This document shows, one piece after another, positions 44,894 through 53,845 of a stretch of DNA of 64,000 nt (position 1 is its first letter; each line of letters opens with the position of its first letter). The notes beneath the pieces were generated by a model. The model worked only from the letters and a program-made list of their open reading frames with translations. It was not told the DNA's origin and ran no database searches. Source of the stretch: Planctomycetota bacterium (GTDB lineage Bacteria; Planctomycetota; SZUA-567; H5-PLA8); NCBI GenBank assembly GCA_015075375.1, contig JABTUM010000001.1, positions 2,227,201 to 2,291,200 on the forward strand. The letters are read 5' to 3'. The position numbers and the translations under genes are program-made.

Positions 44894-46117
44894 ATGAGCG
44901 ATACGCAAGACACCACCCAGTTCGGCGCGCCCGGCCAGCCCCCGCTGCCCGACCGCCGCGAAGTCGTCCCGTCCGGCTACGGCCCGGCGACGCCCGTCCC
45001 GCCGGCCGGCCGCCCGCCGCAAGGGCCCTTGCCGCCGCTCGGATACGCCGGTTATCCGGCCTTCCCGCCGCCGCCGCCCCCCAAAAAGTCCAACACCGGC
45101 TGGTGGGTCGCGCTGATCGTGCTCGTCGTCTTCGGCTTGGGCGGCATGATGCTGGTCGGTTTCATCGGCGTGCTCTCCGGAGCCGGCGGCACTCAAGCGG
45201 GCGGGCAGCGCAAGCTGCGTGAAGTCGTCGTCGAAGGTTCGGGCGACGACAAAATCGCGCTGATCGACCTGCACGGCGTGATCATGGATGTTCCCAGCGG
45301 CGGGCTTTTCGGCGGCGGGCCCTCCATCGTCCAGAGCGTCATCAAGCAGGTTCGGCAGGCCGCCGAAGATCCGGACGTGCAGGGCATCCTGCTCAGCGTC
45401 GATTCGCCCGGCGGAGGCGTCACGGCCAGCGACGAGATCTGCCACGAGATCAAGAAGGCCAAGGAAGCCGGAAAGGTGATCGTCGTTCACTGTGGCGATT
45501 TGTGCGCCTCGGGCGGCTACTACGTGTCCGCCCCTGCCGACGCCATCGTCGCCTCGCCCACCTGCATCACCGGTTCCATCGGCGTAATCATCGGGCACAT
45601 GAACATGCAGGAACTCTTCGAGCAGAAGCTCGGCATCAAGGACCGCCCCATCAAGAGCGGACCCCACAAGGATATCCTCAGCAGCGGGCGCGAGATGACC
45701 GCCGAGGAACTCGCCATCATCCAATCCGTCGTCGACGCCATGTACGACCGCTTCGTCTCCATCGTCGCCGCCGGACGCGCCGGACGCGGGCCGATTCCCG
45801 CCGGCATCGAGGAAGCCAAGGCCGCCGTGCGCAAAGTCGCCGACGGGCGCATCTTCACCGGCGAACAGGCGCTGGACCTGGGCCTCGTGGATAAAGTCGG
45901 CTATCTCGAAGACGCGCTGGCCGAAACCCTGCAGCGCGCGGGACTCACCCAGGCCTCCGTCGTGCGCTACCGCAGCGACCCTACGCTGATGGAAGTCCTG
46001 GCCGGGGAAGCCCGCGGCCCGAAGGTCGAGATCAACACCGGCGTCCAGATCGACGCGCGCGGCTTCCTCGAACAAGCCACCCCGCGCTTCGAATACCGCT
46101 GGTCGCCGGGGCGCTGA
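44894..46117 (+). CDS. sppA: Signal peptide peptidase SppA-type serine protease
   Basis: A 407-residue membrane protease. A Pro-rich cytoplasmic N-terminus (APGQPPLPD, FPPPPPPKK) of 68 residues precedes one transmembrane helix (70-95). IALIDLHGVI and GILLSVDSPGGGVTASDEI start the ClpP-like domain. CGDLCASGGYYVS holds the nucleophile Ser206, and DRPIKSGPHKDIL the general-base Lys region. One domain, as in SppA of Gram-positives, rather than the duplicated E. coli form. AGAGGA precedes ATG 44894. It degrades signal peptides or acts as sheddase-type protease at the membrane. Confidence 0.92.
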   Translation: MSDTQDTTQFGAPGQPPLPDRREVVPSGYGPATPVPPAGRPPQGPLPPLGYAGYPAFPPPPPPKKSNTGWWVALIVLVVFGLGGMMLVGFIGVLSGAGGTQAGGQRKLREVVVEGSGDDKIALIDLHGVIMDVPSGGLFGGGPSIVQSVIKQVRQAAEDPDVQGILLSVDSPGGGVTASDEICHEIKKAKEAGKVIVVHCGDLCASGGYYVSAPADAIVASPTCITGSIGVIIGHMNMQELFEQKLGIKDRPIKSGPHKDILSSGREMTAEELAIIQSVVDAMYDRFVSIVAAGRAGRGPIPAGIEEAKAAVRKVADGRIFTGEQALDLGLVDKVGYLEDALAETLQRAGLTQASVVRYRSDPTLMEVLAGEARGPKVEINTGVQIDARGFLEQATPRFEYRWSPGR

Positions 46118-46375
46118 ACGAAACGAACCGGGAGCCACCCGGAAAGCCGGCATCGGGACCGGCGTCCGGCGCCTGATAAAGTCCGTCGAAACGCGCCCTG
46201 CGCAGACGGCCGAAGCAGGTTTTGTTCGAAGCTTTTGAACCTGGGAACTTGATTTTTACGGCGGGATGCTTCAAACTCACCAAACGTATCAAAGAGCGTA
46301 TGGCAAGGCGTAAGAGGTTGCTGGGTGCCGCCGGCGCGGCGAAGGTTCGCCGCTATTGATGGACTGTTGAGGCTA
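46118..46375. other. Gene-free 258 bp before the TonB-dependent receptor
   Basis: It holds GC stems (AAAGCCGGCATCGGGACCGGC at 46141 onward is interrupted by a short loop) and an AT-richer part with CTTTTGAACCTGGGAACTTG. I looked for a cobalamin or other riboswitch and did not find one. It probably carries the receptor promoter. Confidence 0.4.
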
Positions 46376-48412
46376 ATGGCCACTGCTCGAGTGATCCTTG
46401 GGATGGTCCTGGCCTGTTTGACACAGACCGCCCTATTCGCGCTGGACGTACCTGAATCGTCCAATTTGACCGCGGAAAAGCGCGTCACCGAGTTCAGTCT
46501 CGAAGATCTGATGAACGTCGAAGTCACGTCCGTCTCGCGAGCGCCGGGCCAGGGCGTCTTCACTTCGCCCGCGGCCATTTACGTGATTCAGTCCGAAGAC
46601 ATACGCAGGACGGGGCATCAAAGTCTGCCCGAATTGTTGCGGCTGGTCCCGGGGCTGCATGTGGCGCAGATCGACGCCGGACTGTGGGCCATCTCGTCCC
46701 GCGGTTTTAACGGGCGCTTCAACCGCAACCAGTTGGTGCAAATCGACGGGCGCACCGTCTACAACCCCACCTTCGCAGGCGTGAACTGGATCGCACAGGA
46801 TACGCTGCTCGAAGACCTCGACCGCGTCGAAGTGATCCGCGGTCCCGGCGCGACGCTGTGGGGCGCCAACGCGGTCAACGGGATCGTCAATTTCGAAACC
46901 AAGTCCGCGAAAGATACCCAAGGCCTGCTCGTCAGCGCCGTCGGCGGCACCGAAGAACGCGTGAACGGGGCCGTACGCTTCGGCGGCAAGGCCGGCAAAG
47001 ACCTGCACTATCGCATTTACGCCAAGTGCCAGGCGCGCGACCACGGCGAGGCGTACCTGGGCGATTACACCGACGACTGGCGCCGCGCACAGACCGGCGC
47101 GCGGATCGACTGGGAAGCCAGCGCCAACGACCAAGTCATCTGGCAAGGCGATGCGTACGGCTTAAAGAAAGGCGAACTGCACGGTGGTTCGGACTTCCCC
47201 AGCGGAACGGCCTTCGTCCGCGACGGGGAAGACGAGTACGACGGCTGGAACGCCATGGCCAAGTGGCGCCGCAAGCTCGGCACGGATCACGAATTCCGCC
47301 TGCAGATTTACGCCAGCTTCGACCGGCAGGACCGCCCGCACAACGACATCGAGTTCACCGAAGATATCTTCACCTTCGATTTCGACTACCAGCACAACCG
47401 CAAGGTCGGCCGCCACGCACTCGTATGGGGCCTCAACTACCGCCGCGTCGACGCCGAATTCGACAACGGCCCCTCGGGCCTCGTCTTCGATCCCTCGGGC
47501 CGCACAACGCACACCGTCAGCGGCTTCGTCCAAGACACCATCGAGATCCTGCCTGACACGTTCGAGCTCTCCGTCGGAACCAAGGTGGAGCACAATCCGT
47601 TCACCAACCTGGAAGTGCAACCCAGCGTGCGGACGATGTTCAAGCCGCACGCCGATCACGTGCTCTGGACGGCCGTCTCCCGCGCCGTGCGCGTCCCGGC
47701 GATCTTCGACAACGACGCACGCGTCCAGGCCACGCTGGGCCTCCCGGGAACCTCGCTCACTCTGCGCGGCAACCGCCGCCTGGATCCCGAGGAAGTCGTC
47801 GCCTTCGAGTTCGGCTACCGCGCGCGGCCCGTCCAATGGTTCGGCCTGGACCTCACCGCCTTCCACAACCGCTACCGCCTCCTGATCGACACGAAAAGCG
47901 AAGTGCTCAGCGAACTGGGCCAGCCCTTCCCGCCCGGCATCCCCGCCGAAATCCTGCTCCAGTTCGGCAACGGCTATTCCGCGAAAACCTACGGCGTCGA
48001 ACTGGCGGCCACCTGGACGCCCCTCGAACGCCTGCGCATCCTCGCCTCGTACACCTGGCTGGATGTCCACGTCAGCGGCGCGCCCGGCGACGAAGACGAA
48101 GAACGCCGCAGCCCCGCCAATCAGGCGCAGGCGCGCGTCCACTACGATCTGGGCGATGCGTTCGAGTTCAATGCCGCGCTGTATTACTACGACAACGTGC
48201 CCGCGCCGCGCGCCGCAAACGGCATCTCCGCCTTCTGCCGCGCCGATCTGGGCTTCACCTGGCGCCCCCCCGTCGACGGCCTGGAAGTGAGCCTTTGGGG
48301 CACCAACTTGTTCGACGCCAGCCACAAAGAGTACGGCCCGGACCGCAACACCTCGCCCAGCGCCTCGCGCATTCAGCGCGGCGTCTTCGGCAAAGTGACT
48401 TGGCGCTGGTAA
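46376..48412 (+). CDS. TonB-dependent outer-membrane receptor
   Basis: A 678-residue outer-membrane protein. ATG 46376 starts a signal peptide (ATARVILGMVLACLTQTALF). The plug domain follows: SLEDLMNVEVTSVSRAPGQG, VIQSEDIRRTGHQSLPELLR and DRVEVIRGPGATLWGANAVN are typical. After this come about 20 beta-strands ending in aromatic WRW. The ligand is not readable. LEDLMNVEVTSV is the pattern of receptors encoded in planctomycete and proteobacterial genomes for vitamin B12, siderophores or sugars. No exbB/exbD/tonB is present. An in-frame GTG at 46325 would add 17 residues. Confidence 0.95.
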   Translation: MATARVILGMVLACLTQTALFALDVPESSNLTAEKRVTEFSLEDLMNVEVTSVSRAPGQGVFTSPAAIYVIQSEDIRRTGHQSLPELLRLVPGLHVAQIDAGLWAISSRGFNGRFNRNQLVQIDGRTVYNPTFAGVNWIAQDTLLEDLDRVEVIRGPGATLWGANAVNGIVNFETKSAKDTQGLLVSAVGGTEERVNGAVRFGGKAGKDLHYRIYAKCQARDHGEAYLGDYTDDWRRAQTGARIDWEASANDQVIWQGDAYGLKKGELHGGSDFPSGTAFVRDGEDEYDGWNAMAKWRRKLGTDHEFRLQIYASFDRQDRPHNDIEFTEDIFTFDFDYQHNRKVGRHALVWGLNYRRVDAEFDNGPSGLVFDPSGRTTHTVSGFVQDTIEILPDTFELSVGTKVEHNPFTNLEVQPSVRTMFKPHADHVLWTAVSRAVRVPAIFDNDARVQATLGLPGTSLTLRGNRRLDPEEVVAFEFGYRARPVQWFGLDLTAFHNRYRLLIDTKSEVLSELGQPFPPGIPAEILLQFGNGYSAKTYGVELAATWTPLERLRILASYTWLDVHVSGAPGDEDEERRSPANQAQARVHYDLGDAFEFNAALYYYDNVPAPRAANGISAFCRADLGFTWRPPVDGLEVSLWGTNLFDASHKEYGPDRNTSPSASRIQRGVFGKVTWRW

Positions 48413-48424
48413 TACGAACGCCGC

Positions 48425-49444
48425 TTACTTCAGCGACTTGCGCGGAACCTCGAACGCGCGCGACTTGATCTTCGCGATCAGCGCCTCGCACGCCTGCTTC
48501 GTCTCCGCCGGGATCTTCGCGTCCAGCTTCGGGTTGAACGCCACCCACACGTAGCCTTCGGGCAACCCGAAAATCTGCGTCTTACCGTCGAAGCTCCCCG
48601 CCTTCACCTGCGCCGCCACGTCGAGGAACGTCTTGGGAATGTCCAGCACCGCGCTGGCGAGGATCGTCTCCGGAAAGAGCGCGTTCTGGTCGTCGTTGCT
48701 CCCGAAGGCCAGCACGCCCTTGTCCTTGTGCTCCTGCACCGCCTCGAAGACGCCTCGCGCGCCGTTGTTCGCATTGTGGAAGATCAAATCCGCGTTCTGC
48801 CCGATCAGCGCCAGCGTCTGCTCCTTCGCCTTGGCCACGTCGTCCCACGAATCGGTCCAGACGATCCGCACGTCCGCGTCCGGACGCGCTTCCTTCGCAC
48901 CCGCCGCAAACGCCTCGAACGTGCTCTCGATCACCGGATGCTTCTTCGGTCCCACGCAGCCCAGCACCCCGCTCTTCGTCAGCTTCCCCGCGAGATACCC
49001 CAGCACGTAACACGCATCTTCCAGCACGAAGCGCAGCCCCGCGACGTTCCCTTCCGCGTCCTTGTCGTTCCCGCTCACGAAGATCTGCGCCTTCGGATGC
49101 TTGCCCGCCAATTCCACGAGCTGCGGGCGCCACCATTCTCCCGCGTGGAGAAAGACCACGTTCGTCCCTTCGCCCAGGTACGTGCGCAGGCTGTCCAGCG
49201 CCGACGACAGCCCGGATGCCTGCGCCGTCGCGTTCTGCACGCGCGCCCCCAGTTCCTTCTCGATCTGCTTCAGGCCCGTGTACGCGCTTTGCGACCAGCC
49301 CCCGTCCGTCACGTCGCCTGGCGTGATCAGCGCCGCCGAAAACGCGCCCGGAGGACTCGGGCTGTGCGCCGGTCCCGAAAACGCCCACACCAGCGCGATC
49401 ACCACCAGCACCGTGACCGCAATTCCGACCGTCTGGCCTTTCAT
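48425..49444 (-). CDS. BMP-family substrate-binding protein (PnrA-like)
   Basis: A 339-residue binding protein with an N-terminal membrane segment (residues 7-24) as anchor or uncleaved signal. AALITPGDVTDGGWSQSAY is the family start, followed by VVFLHAGEWWRPQLVELA, GNVAGLRFVLEDACYVLGYL, VGPKKHPVIES, FHNANNGARGVFEA and LAFGSNDDQNALFPETILAS. Members bind purine nucleosides (PnrA, Bmp) or act as Med-like activators. No ABC transporter partners lie next to it, so its partner is elsewhere or it functions alone. It converges with the TonB receptor. Confidence 0.92.
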   Translation of the reverse strand: MKGQTVGIAVTVLVVIALVWAFSGPAHSPSPPGAFSAALITPGDVTDGGWSQSAYTGLKQIEKELGARVQNATAQASGLSSALDSLRTYLGEGTNVVFLHAGEWWRPQLVELAGKHPKAQIFVSGNDKDAEGNVAGLRFVLEDACYVLGYLAGKLTKSGVLGCVGPKKHPVIESTFEAFAAGAKEARPDADVRIVWTDSWDDVAKAKEQTLALIGQNADLIFHNANNGARGVFEAVQEHKDKGVLAFGSNDDQNALFPETILASAVLDIPKTFLDVAAQVKAGSFDGKTQIFGLPEGYVWVAFNPKLDAKIPAETKQACEALIAKIKSRAFEVPRKSLK

Positions 49445-49539
49445 GACCGTTTACCTCTCGAGAATCAGAATGAAGCGCAGCGAAATGGTAGCCGTTGGCC
49501 TACGCACGGCAACCGCCAAGACATCCGCCTCGTCCGGCC

Positions 49540-49570
49540 AAAAAAAAAAGCGGGCCTTAATAGGCCCGCT
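49540..49570 (-). terminator. Rho-independent terminator of the OmpA-like gene
   Basis: On the minus strand AGCGGGCC (49570-49563), a 6-base loop and GGCCCGCT (49556-49549) are followed by about ten T. It lies 30 bp past the OmpA-like stop. Confidence 0.92.
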
Positions 49571-49599
49571 CCTTATGATGCGGTCGGGAAAGGATGGCC

Positions 49600-50397
49600 T
49601 TACCGCGAAGCCAGGTGTTCCTTGTTCACCTTCACGTTGTTCGGCAGAATCACGATGTCCACGCGCCGGTTCTTAGCCTTGTCTTCGGCGCTCTTCTCCG
49701 GCCACACCACCGGCTGGCTGTAGCCGTAGCCTGCCGTGTAGAGCCGGCTCGAACCGACCTTGCCGCCGCCGATCAGCCAGTCGTAGACCGCCTTGCTGCG
49801 CGACTGCGACAGCTCCATGTTGTCGTTGAACATCTTCTTCGTCGTCTCGCGCACGATCGGCGTGCTGTCCGTGTGCCCTTCGACGCGGACGTAGTGGTTC
49901 GCGTATTGCCCGTTCAGCGTCGCCGCCACTTCAGCAAGTGTCCGTTCGGCGCCCGGCTTCAGCGTCGCACGGCCCGCGTCGAACAACACCGTGTTCGCCA
50001 CGCGGATCGTGATCGCGCCCGGCTCCTTGCTGCCGCCGTCCACCACCGAGACGCTGCCCGGTCCGCCGGCCGCTTCGAGTTTCTTCTGCAGCGCCGCCAT
50101 GTCCGTCTGCATGCTGCTCAACTGCTGCCGCAGCGCCGCCGTCTGCTGGACGTTCTGCACCGTCACGGCGTGCACTTGCTTGCCGAGCAGCTCGTTCTGA
50201 GCCGTCGCTTGAGCGGCCAGCGCGCGCGCTTCCGCTTCGCGTTGAGCCGTAATCGCCTTGTCTTCTTCGAGCTGCCGGATCATCCGGTCCTTCTCGTTCA
50301 GCGCGCGTTCCGCGCGGGACTGCTTCCCGCAGCCCGTCGCCGTCAGCAACGCGCCGCCGGCCATCAACGCCATCGCCACTTGCTTGATCCCGAACAT
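49600..50397 (-). CDS. OmpA-family lipoprotein with coiled coil
   Basis: A 265-residue lipoprotein. ATG 50397 (GGGAGGTT upstream) gives a signal peptide with lipobox TATGC, Cys23. Residues ~30-110 form a coiled coil (RALNEKDRMIRQLEEDKA, then AALRQQLSSMQTDMAALQKK). The C-terminal OmpA domain reads VLFDAGRATLKPGAERTL, VRVEGHTDSTPI, ELSQSRSKAVYDWL and KNRRVDIVIL, with the peptidoglycan-binding Asp and Arg. It probably anchors the envelope to the cell wall. The long reading frame to 50553 overlaps the next gene and is not used. Confidence 0.93.
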   Translation of the reverse strand: MFGIKQVAMALMAGGALLTATGCGKQSRAERALNEKDRMIRQLEEDKAITAQREAEARALAAQATAQNELLGKQVHAVTVQNVQQTAALRQQLSSMQTDMAALQKKLEAAGGPGSVSVVDGGSKEPGAITIRVANTVLFDAGRATLKPGAERTLAEVAATLNGQYANHYVRVEGHTDSTPIVRETTKKMFNDNMELSQSRSKAVYDWLIGGGKVGSSRLYTAGYGYSQPVVWPEKSAEDKAKNRRVDIVILPNNVKVNKEHLASR

Positions 50398-50500
50398 GCA
50401 CAACCTCCCATCGGCTGGCGGAGCGGGGGGCGCGCCGCCTGTAACTTTTCGGATGCGCCGGCTCCCCACGTCCGGCCGCCTGATCCGCTTGCAGAATTCG

Positions 50501-51388
50501 CTATTCGCACAGGCCTCGCGCGCGGATTTCCTGCGCGCGGGCCCGAAGCTCATCCTGCATCGTCAAACAGGCCGCCCTACCTTTAGTGGAGAACTCACAA
50601 TCCGGCCGATCTCGTAATAAAGCGCCGGGGGAGGCTAATTCCTGCCGGATCGTCTCGGCCACGCAGGCTCGAGCGTCCATAACGGCCACCGTCGCCGGAC
50701 CGCAGGAGACCCGCCGGATCCGCCCCGTGGCCTCCATCTGCGCATGGTGCCGGTCGTGGATCTTATAAAAACCCCGCGGGCCCAGCGGAGCGTGCGTTAC
50801 TGGGACCGCCACCTGCCGGCCGTCTTCCAATTCCTGCAACGCCTCGGCCGAAGCCAGGTACGGCAGCCCCAGCCACTCTTCCACCGCGTGCAGCGTCGTG
50901 TTGCAGACCGGCGTCACCCCCAGGAAGACCAGCTTCGACGGTCTTCCCTCAGCCCGCACGTATTGCGCGTACGGACCGTCCCAGCCGCCGAACGTCGTCG
51001 TCTCCGGTCCGTGCGCCGCCATCCACGCCGCCGCGTTCGGACCGATGCACGCGACCGAATGCGTCAGCCCGCCGCTGCGCACCGCCTCCGGCCGACGCCA
51101 GAATACGTCCGTCACCGCCCCCACCCGCGAGGGCGTTCGAGCCTTATGGAACGCCAGCCCCGACGCGCCCGGCAAGTTCACGTACGTCGCCGTCAACGTC
51201 GGCATCGCCACGTGCCCGTCCGGCCCGGCCGCCTCCAGCAGACCGTCGATCAACGCCTCCGGCCCGCCGTCGAACGATCCGAAACTCTTGAGCGAACTGT
51301 GCACCATCAGCGTGTCGCCCGGCACGATGCCGGCCGCTTTGAGCGCCTGAACCAGATCGGCTTTCGTGACGGGCGGGACGCCGGACAT
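50501..51388 (-). CDS. Aminoglycoside 3-N-acetyltransferase (AAC(3)) family protein
   Basis: A 295-residue protein of the antibiotic N-acetyltransferase fold. GIVPGDTLMVHSSLKSFGSF is the acetyl-CoA-binding signature. HAVEEWLGLPYL and GPRGFYKIHDRH contain the conserved His and the C-terminal motif. The family also contains proteins that do not confer resistance (YokD type), so a resistance role should not be assumed. GGAG precedes ATG 51388; a GTG two codons upstream is possible. It has no mobile element around it. The gene end precedes the OmpA-like gene by about 100 bp. Confidence 0.88.
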   Translation of the reverse strand: MSGVPPVTKADLVQALKAAGIVPGDTLMVHSSLKSFGSFDGGPEALIDGLLEAAGPDGHVAMPTLTATYVNLPGASGLAFHKARTPSRVGAVTDVFWRRPEAVRSGGLTHSVACIGPNAAAWMAAHGPETTTFGGWDGPYAQYVRAEGRPSKLVFLGVTPVCNTTLHAVEEWLGLPYLASAEALQELEDGRQVAVPVTHAPLGPRGFYKIHDRHHAQMEATGRIRRVSCGPATVAVMDARACVAETIRQELASPGALLRDRPDCEFSTKGRAACLTMQDELRARAQEIRARGLCE

Positions 51389-51484
51389 GAGCACTCCGAA
51401 CGACGATGAATCGTAATCGGTAACGGATACTTCAGTACAGGATCGGCGATCCCTGCGCTCGACGCCTCAAGGAGTCGTTACGGT

Positions 51485-52456
51485 TTACTGTTCTCGACTG
51501 ACCTCAATCTGCGCTCTCAGCTTCCGCACCAACCGTAGCTCGACGGAACCCGGATCGGCGCTCGCGAACTTGGCGCTCCCGCAGGCCACGGCCAGGCGCA
51601 ACGCTTCCTCCGGCTCCGCGCCCCGCGCACAGGCCCACATCCAGCCCGCCGTGGCGGCATCGCCGCACCCGGTGGCCGAACGGCGCCGCGACTTCGGCAG
51701 CACCGGCGGCTTCGCGCGCCACAAACCTTCGCGCGTCGCCAGCCACGCCGCGTCCGAACTCGCCGTCACCAGCACCGCCCTCGGTCCGCTCCGCCGGTCC
51801 GGCAGGGCGCGCAGCGCCTTCGCATGCGCGCGTTTCCACGGATCGAGCGGCCCGCGCAGCTTCAAGAGCGCCCCGATCTCCTTCGCGTTCCCCTTGATCC
51901 CGTCCAGGCCGGATCGCGCCGCCCATTCCAACAGCGGGCCGTTGGTGTCGGCGATCAGGACGCGCGCATGCGCGCGCAGCGCGGCCAGAACCGCGCGCAG
52001 CGTCCGCGCGGGGGTCTGCGGCGGAGCCGACCCGCAGACGGCCGCGCAACCCAATTCCACCGGAAGGCGCGAGGCCATATGCAGCAGTTCCGCGCATTCC
52101 GCACGGCTCGGCGCCGGCATCGCTTCCTTCACGTGCGTCTCGCGCCCGCCCAATCGCTCCAAGTACGTCGTGCAGATCCGCGTCGGACACGACCGCCGCG
52201 CCACCGCCAGCTCGATCCCCTCCCCCGCCAACATCCGCGCCGCGAGCGATACTTCGTTCGTCCCCAGCCACGTCGCCGCCAGCACCTTCGACTCCGATCC
52301 CAGCACCCGCCGCAGCACCCGCGCCGTATTCACGCCCTTCCCCGCCGGTACGCGCTTCAGCAAGCGCCCGTCGATCAGCGCGCCCGGGATCAGCCGCTCG
52401 ACCTCGACGATCCGGTCCACCGCGGGATGAAGCGTTAGCGTGAGGAAGGTAGTCAT
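51485..52456 (-). CDS. PfkB-family sugar kinase (1-phosphofructokinase type)
   Basis: A 323-residue ribokinase-fold kinase. LTLTLHPAVDRIVEVERL and PAGKGVNTARVLRRVLG match the FruK/LacC subgroup. LIADTNGPLLEWA and VLVTASSDAAWLAT follow. The ATP/anion-hole motif is TGCGDAATAGW with the catalytic Asp; the usual GAGD is GCGD here, which keeps the Asp. Probably phosphorylates fructose-1-phosphate or tagatose-6-phosphate; the substrate is not proven. It sits between AAC(3) and rodA with its own spacing. Confidence 0.88.
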   Translation of the reverse strand: MTTFLTLTLHPAVDRIVEVERLIPGALIDGRLLKRVPAGKGVNTARVLRRVLGSESKVLAATWLGTNEVSLAARMLAGEGIELAVARRSCPTRICTTYLERLGGRETHVKEAMPAPSRAECAELLHMASRLPVELGCAAVCGSAPPQTPARTLRAVLAALRAHARVLIADTNGPLLEWAARSGLDGIKGNAKEIGALLKLRGPLDPWKRAHAKALRALPDRRSGPRAVLVTASSDAAWLATREGLWRAKPPVLPKSRRRSATGCGDAATAGWMWACARGAEPEEALRLAVACGSAKFASADPGSVELRLVRKLRAQIEVSREQ

Positions 52457-52555
52457 GGCGTCATGCTAAAGCGCGAGAACCAACGGGGAAAGGTGAGGAG
52501 TTAGGCGTCCTACGGCCGGGCGCGGCCGTGTGGCGTACGCTTCCCCCGTTGCGCT

Positions 52556-53716
52556 TCACCTGAAATCCTCCCCCGCCAGCACCACCTCCTGCTTCGCCCC
52601 CACATTCGCCAGCAGGCCCAGGCAGAGGAACGAACTGATCAGCGAACTCCCGCCGTAGGAAACAAGCGGAAGCGTCAGGCCCGTCGTGGGCAAAAGGCCC
52701 AAGGCCACGCCCGCATTGATCAGCGCTTGCCCCGCGATCAGGACCGAGACGCCCACCGCGATCAGCCGTCCGGCCGGTTCGCGCACCCGCCGAGCGATGC
52801 GCAGGCCCGCCAGCGCGAGCAGCAGGAAGAGCAGCAAGAGCAGCCCCGCCATTAGAAAGCCGCCCTCTTCGGCGATCACCGCGAAGATGAAATCCGTATG
52901 CTTTTCCGGAAGAAAACGCTGCGCGTTGGCATGAGCGCTGCTCCAGCCGGTGCCCCACAGCCCGCCGCTCCCGATCGCGATCTCCGACTGCAGGAGCTGC
53001 CACGCCTCGTGGTGCCGGTACTGTTCCGGGTCCAGCCAGGCCAGGATGCGCCGCTGCTGGTACGGTTTCATCACCCAGTACCACATGCCTACCATGCCGG
53101 CGATCCCCGCCAGATTCACCAGCGCCAGATCCGTCTTTTTCGCGCCCGCCGCGTACAGCATCGCGAACGCGATCGGAACCAGCACCATCGCCGTGCCCAG
53201 ATCCGGCTGCCGCAGAATCAGCGCCATCGGCACCAGAAACAACCCCAGCGGAATCAGCAGCCCCGAGAGCCGCTTGTAGCTCTCGCGGTACATCAGGTAA
53301 TGCGCCACCGCCAACACCAGCACCGGCTTCATCAGTTCCGACGGCTGCAGGTTGACCACGTACAGATTGAACCAGCTCCGCGCCCCGTTGATCGGCCGCG
53401 TGAACAGGACCGCCACCAGCAGCCCCAGCAGCACCACGTACAGCACCGGCGACCAGCGCAGCAGCACCAGATAGTCCACCCGCTGCACCGCCGCGAACGC
53501 CGCCAGACCCAGCGCCACGTACGCGCAGTGCCGCAGCAGCAAACCCCAGCCGATCGACGCTCCGCTGCCCCCGGCGCTCGCGATGAACGCCGTCCCCAGC
53601 GCCACGATCAACGCCACGCAGCCCAGCAGGAACCAGTCCAGCCGGACCAGATGCTCCAGCCACCGCGCCGAAACCGGAGCCGCCCGATGCGTCGTCGTCT
53701 GCCAGACCTGATTCAT
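52556..53716 (-). CDS. rodA: Rod-shape-determining SEDS glycosyltransferase
   Basis: Polymerises peptidoglycan glycan strands during elongation, working with PBP2; integral membrane protein with about ten helices. It has 386 residues. NGARSWFNLYVVNLQPSELM is the SEDS signature, RQPDLGTAMVLVPIA another, and EEGGFLMAGLLLLL and LTLPLVSYGGSSLISSFL complete the family pattern. Its FtsW/RodA choice rests on the position after mrdA. The mrdA-rodA gap of 129 bp has two heptamer repeat tracts. Confidence 0.93.
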   Translation of the reverse strand: MNQVWQTTTHRAAPVSARWLEHLVRLDWFLLGCVALIVALGTAFIASAGGSGASIGWGLLLRHCAYVALGLAAFAAVQRVDYLVLLRWSPVLYVVLLGLLVAVLFTRPINGARSWFNLYVVNLQPSELMKPVLVLAVAHYLMYRESYKRLSGLLIPLGLFLVPMALILRQPDLGTAMVLVPIAFAMLYAAGAKKTDLALVNLAGIAGMVGMWYWVMKPYQQRRILAWLDPEQYRHHEAWQLLQSEIAIGSGGLWGTGWSSAHANAQRFLPEKHTDFIFAVIAEEGGFLMAGLLLLLFLLLALAGLRIARRVREPAGRLIAVGVSVLIAGQALINAGVALGLLPTTGLTLPLVSYGGSSLISSFLCLGLLANVGAKQEVVLAGEDFR

Positions 53717-53741
53717 CGACCCTTCATCCCAAGGCCAAGAG

Positions 53742-53843
53742 AGTTCAAAGTTCTAAGTTCAAAATGCAGAGGCCAAGCAGCAAAACCACCCTGCCGTACT
53801 CGCAAGCCGAAGTGCGAAGTTCAGAATCCAAAATCCAAAATCG
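53742..53843. repeat. Two heptamer repeat tracts between mrdA and rodA
   Basis: AGTTCAA-AGTTCTA-AGTTCAA-AATGCAG (53742-53769) and GAAGTGC-GAAGTTC-AGAATCC-AAAATCC-AAAATCG (53809-53843) run in exact 7-bp steps. The second ends 2 bp from the mrdA stop. Both are AT-rich against a GC-rich background. Confidence 0.8.
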
Positions 53844-53845
53844 CC

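Noticed and set aside
46118..46375. Cobalamin riboswitch ahead of the TonB-dependent receptor
   Set aside because: No B12-box or the conserved pairing elements were found.
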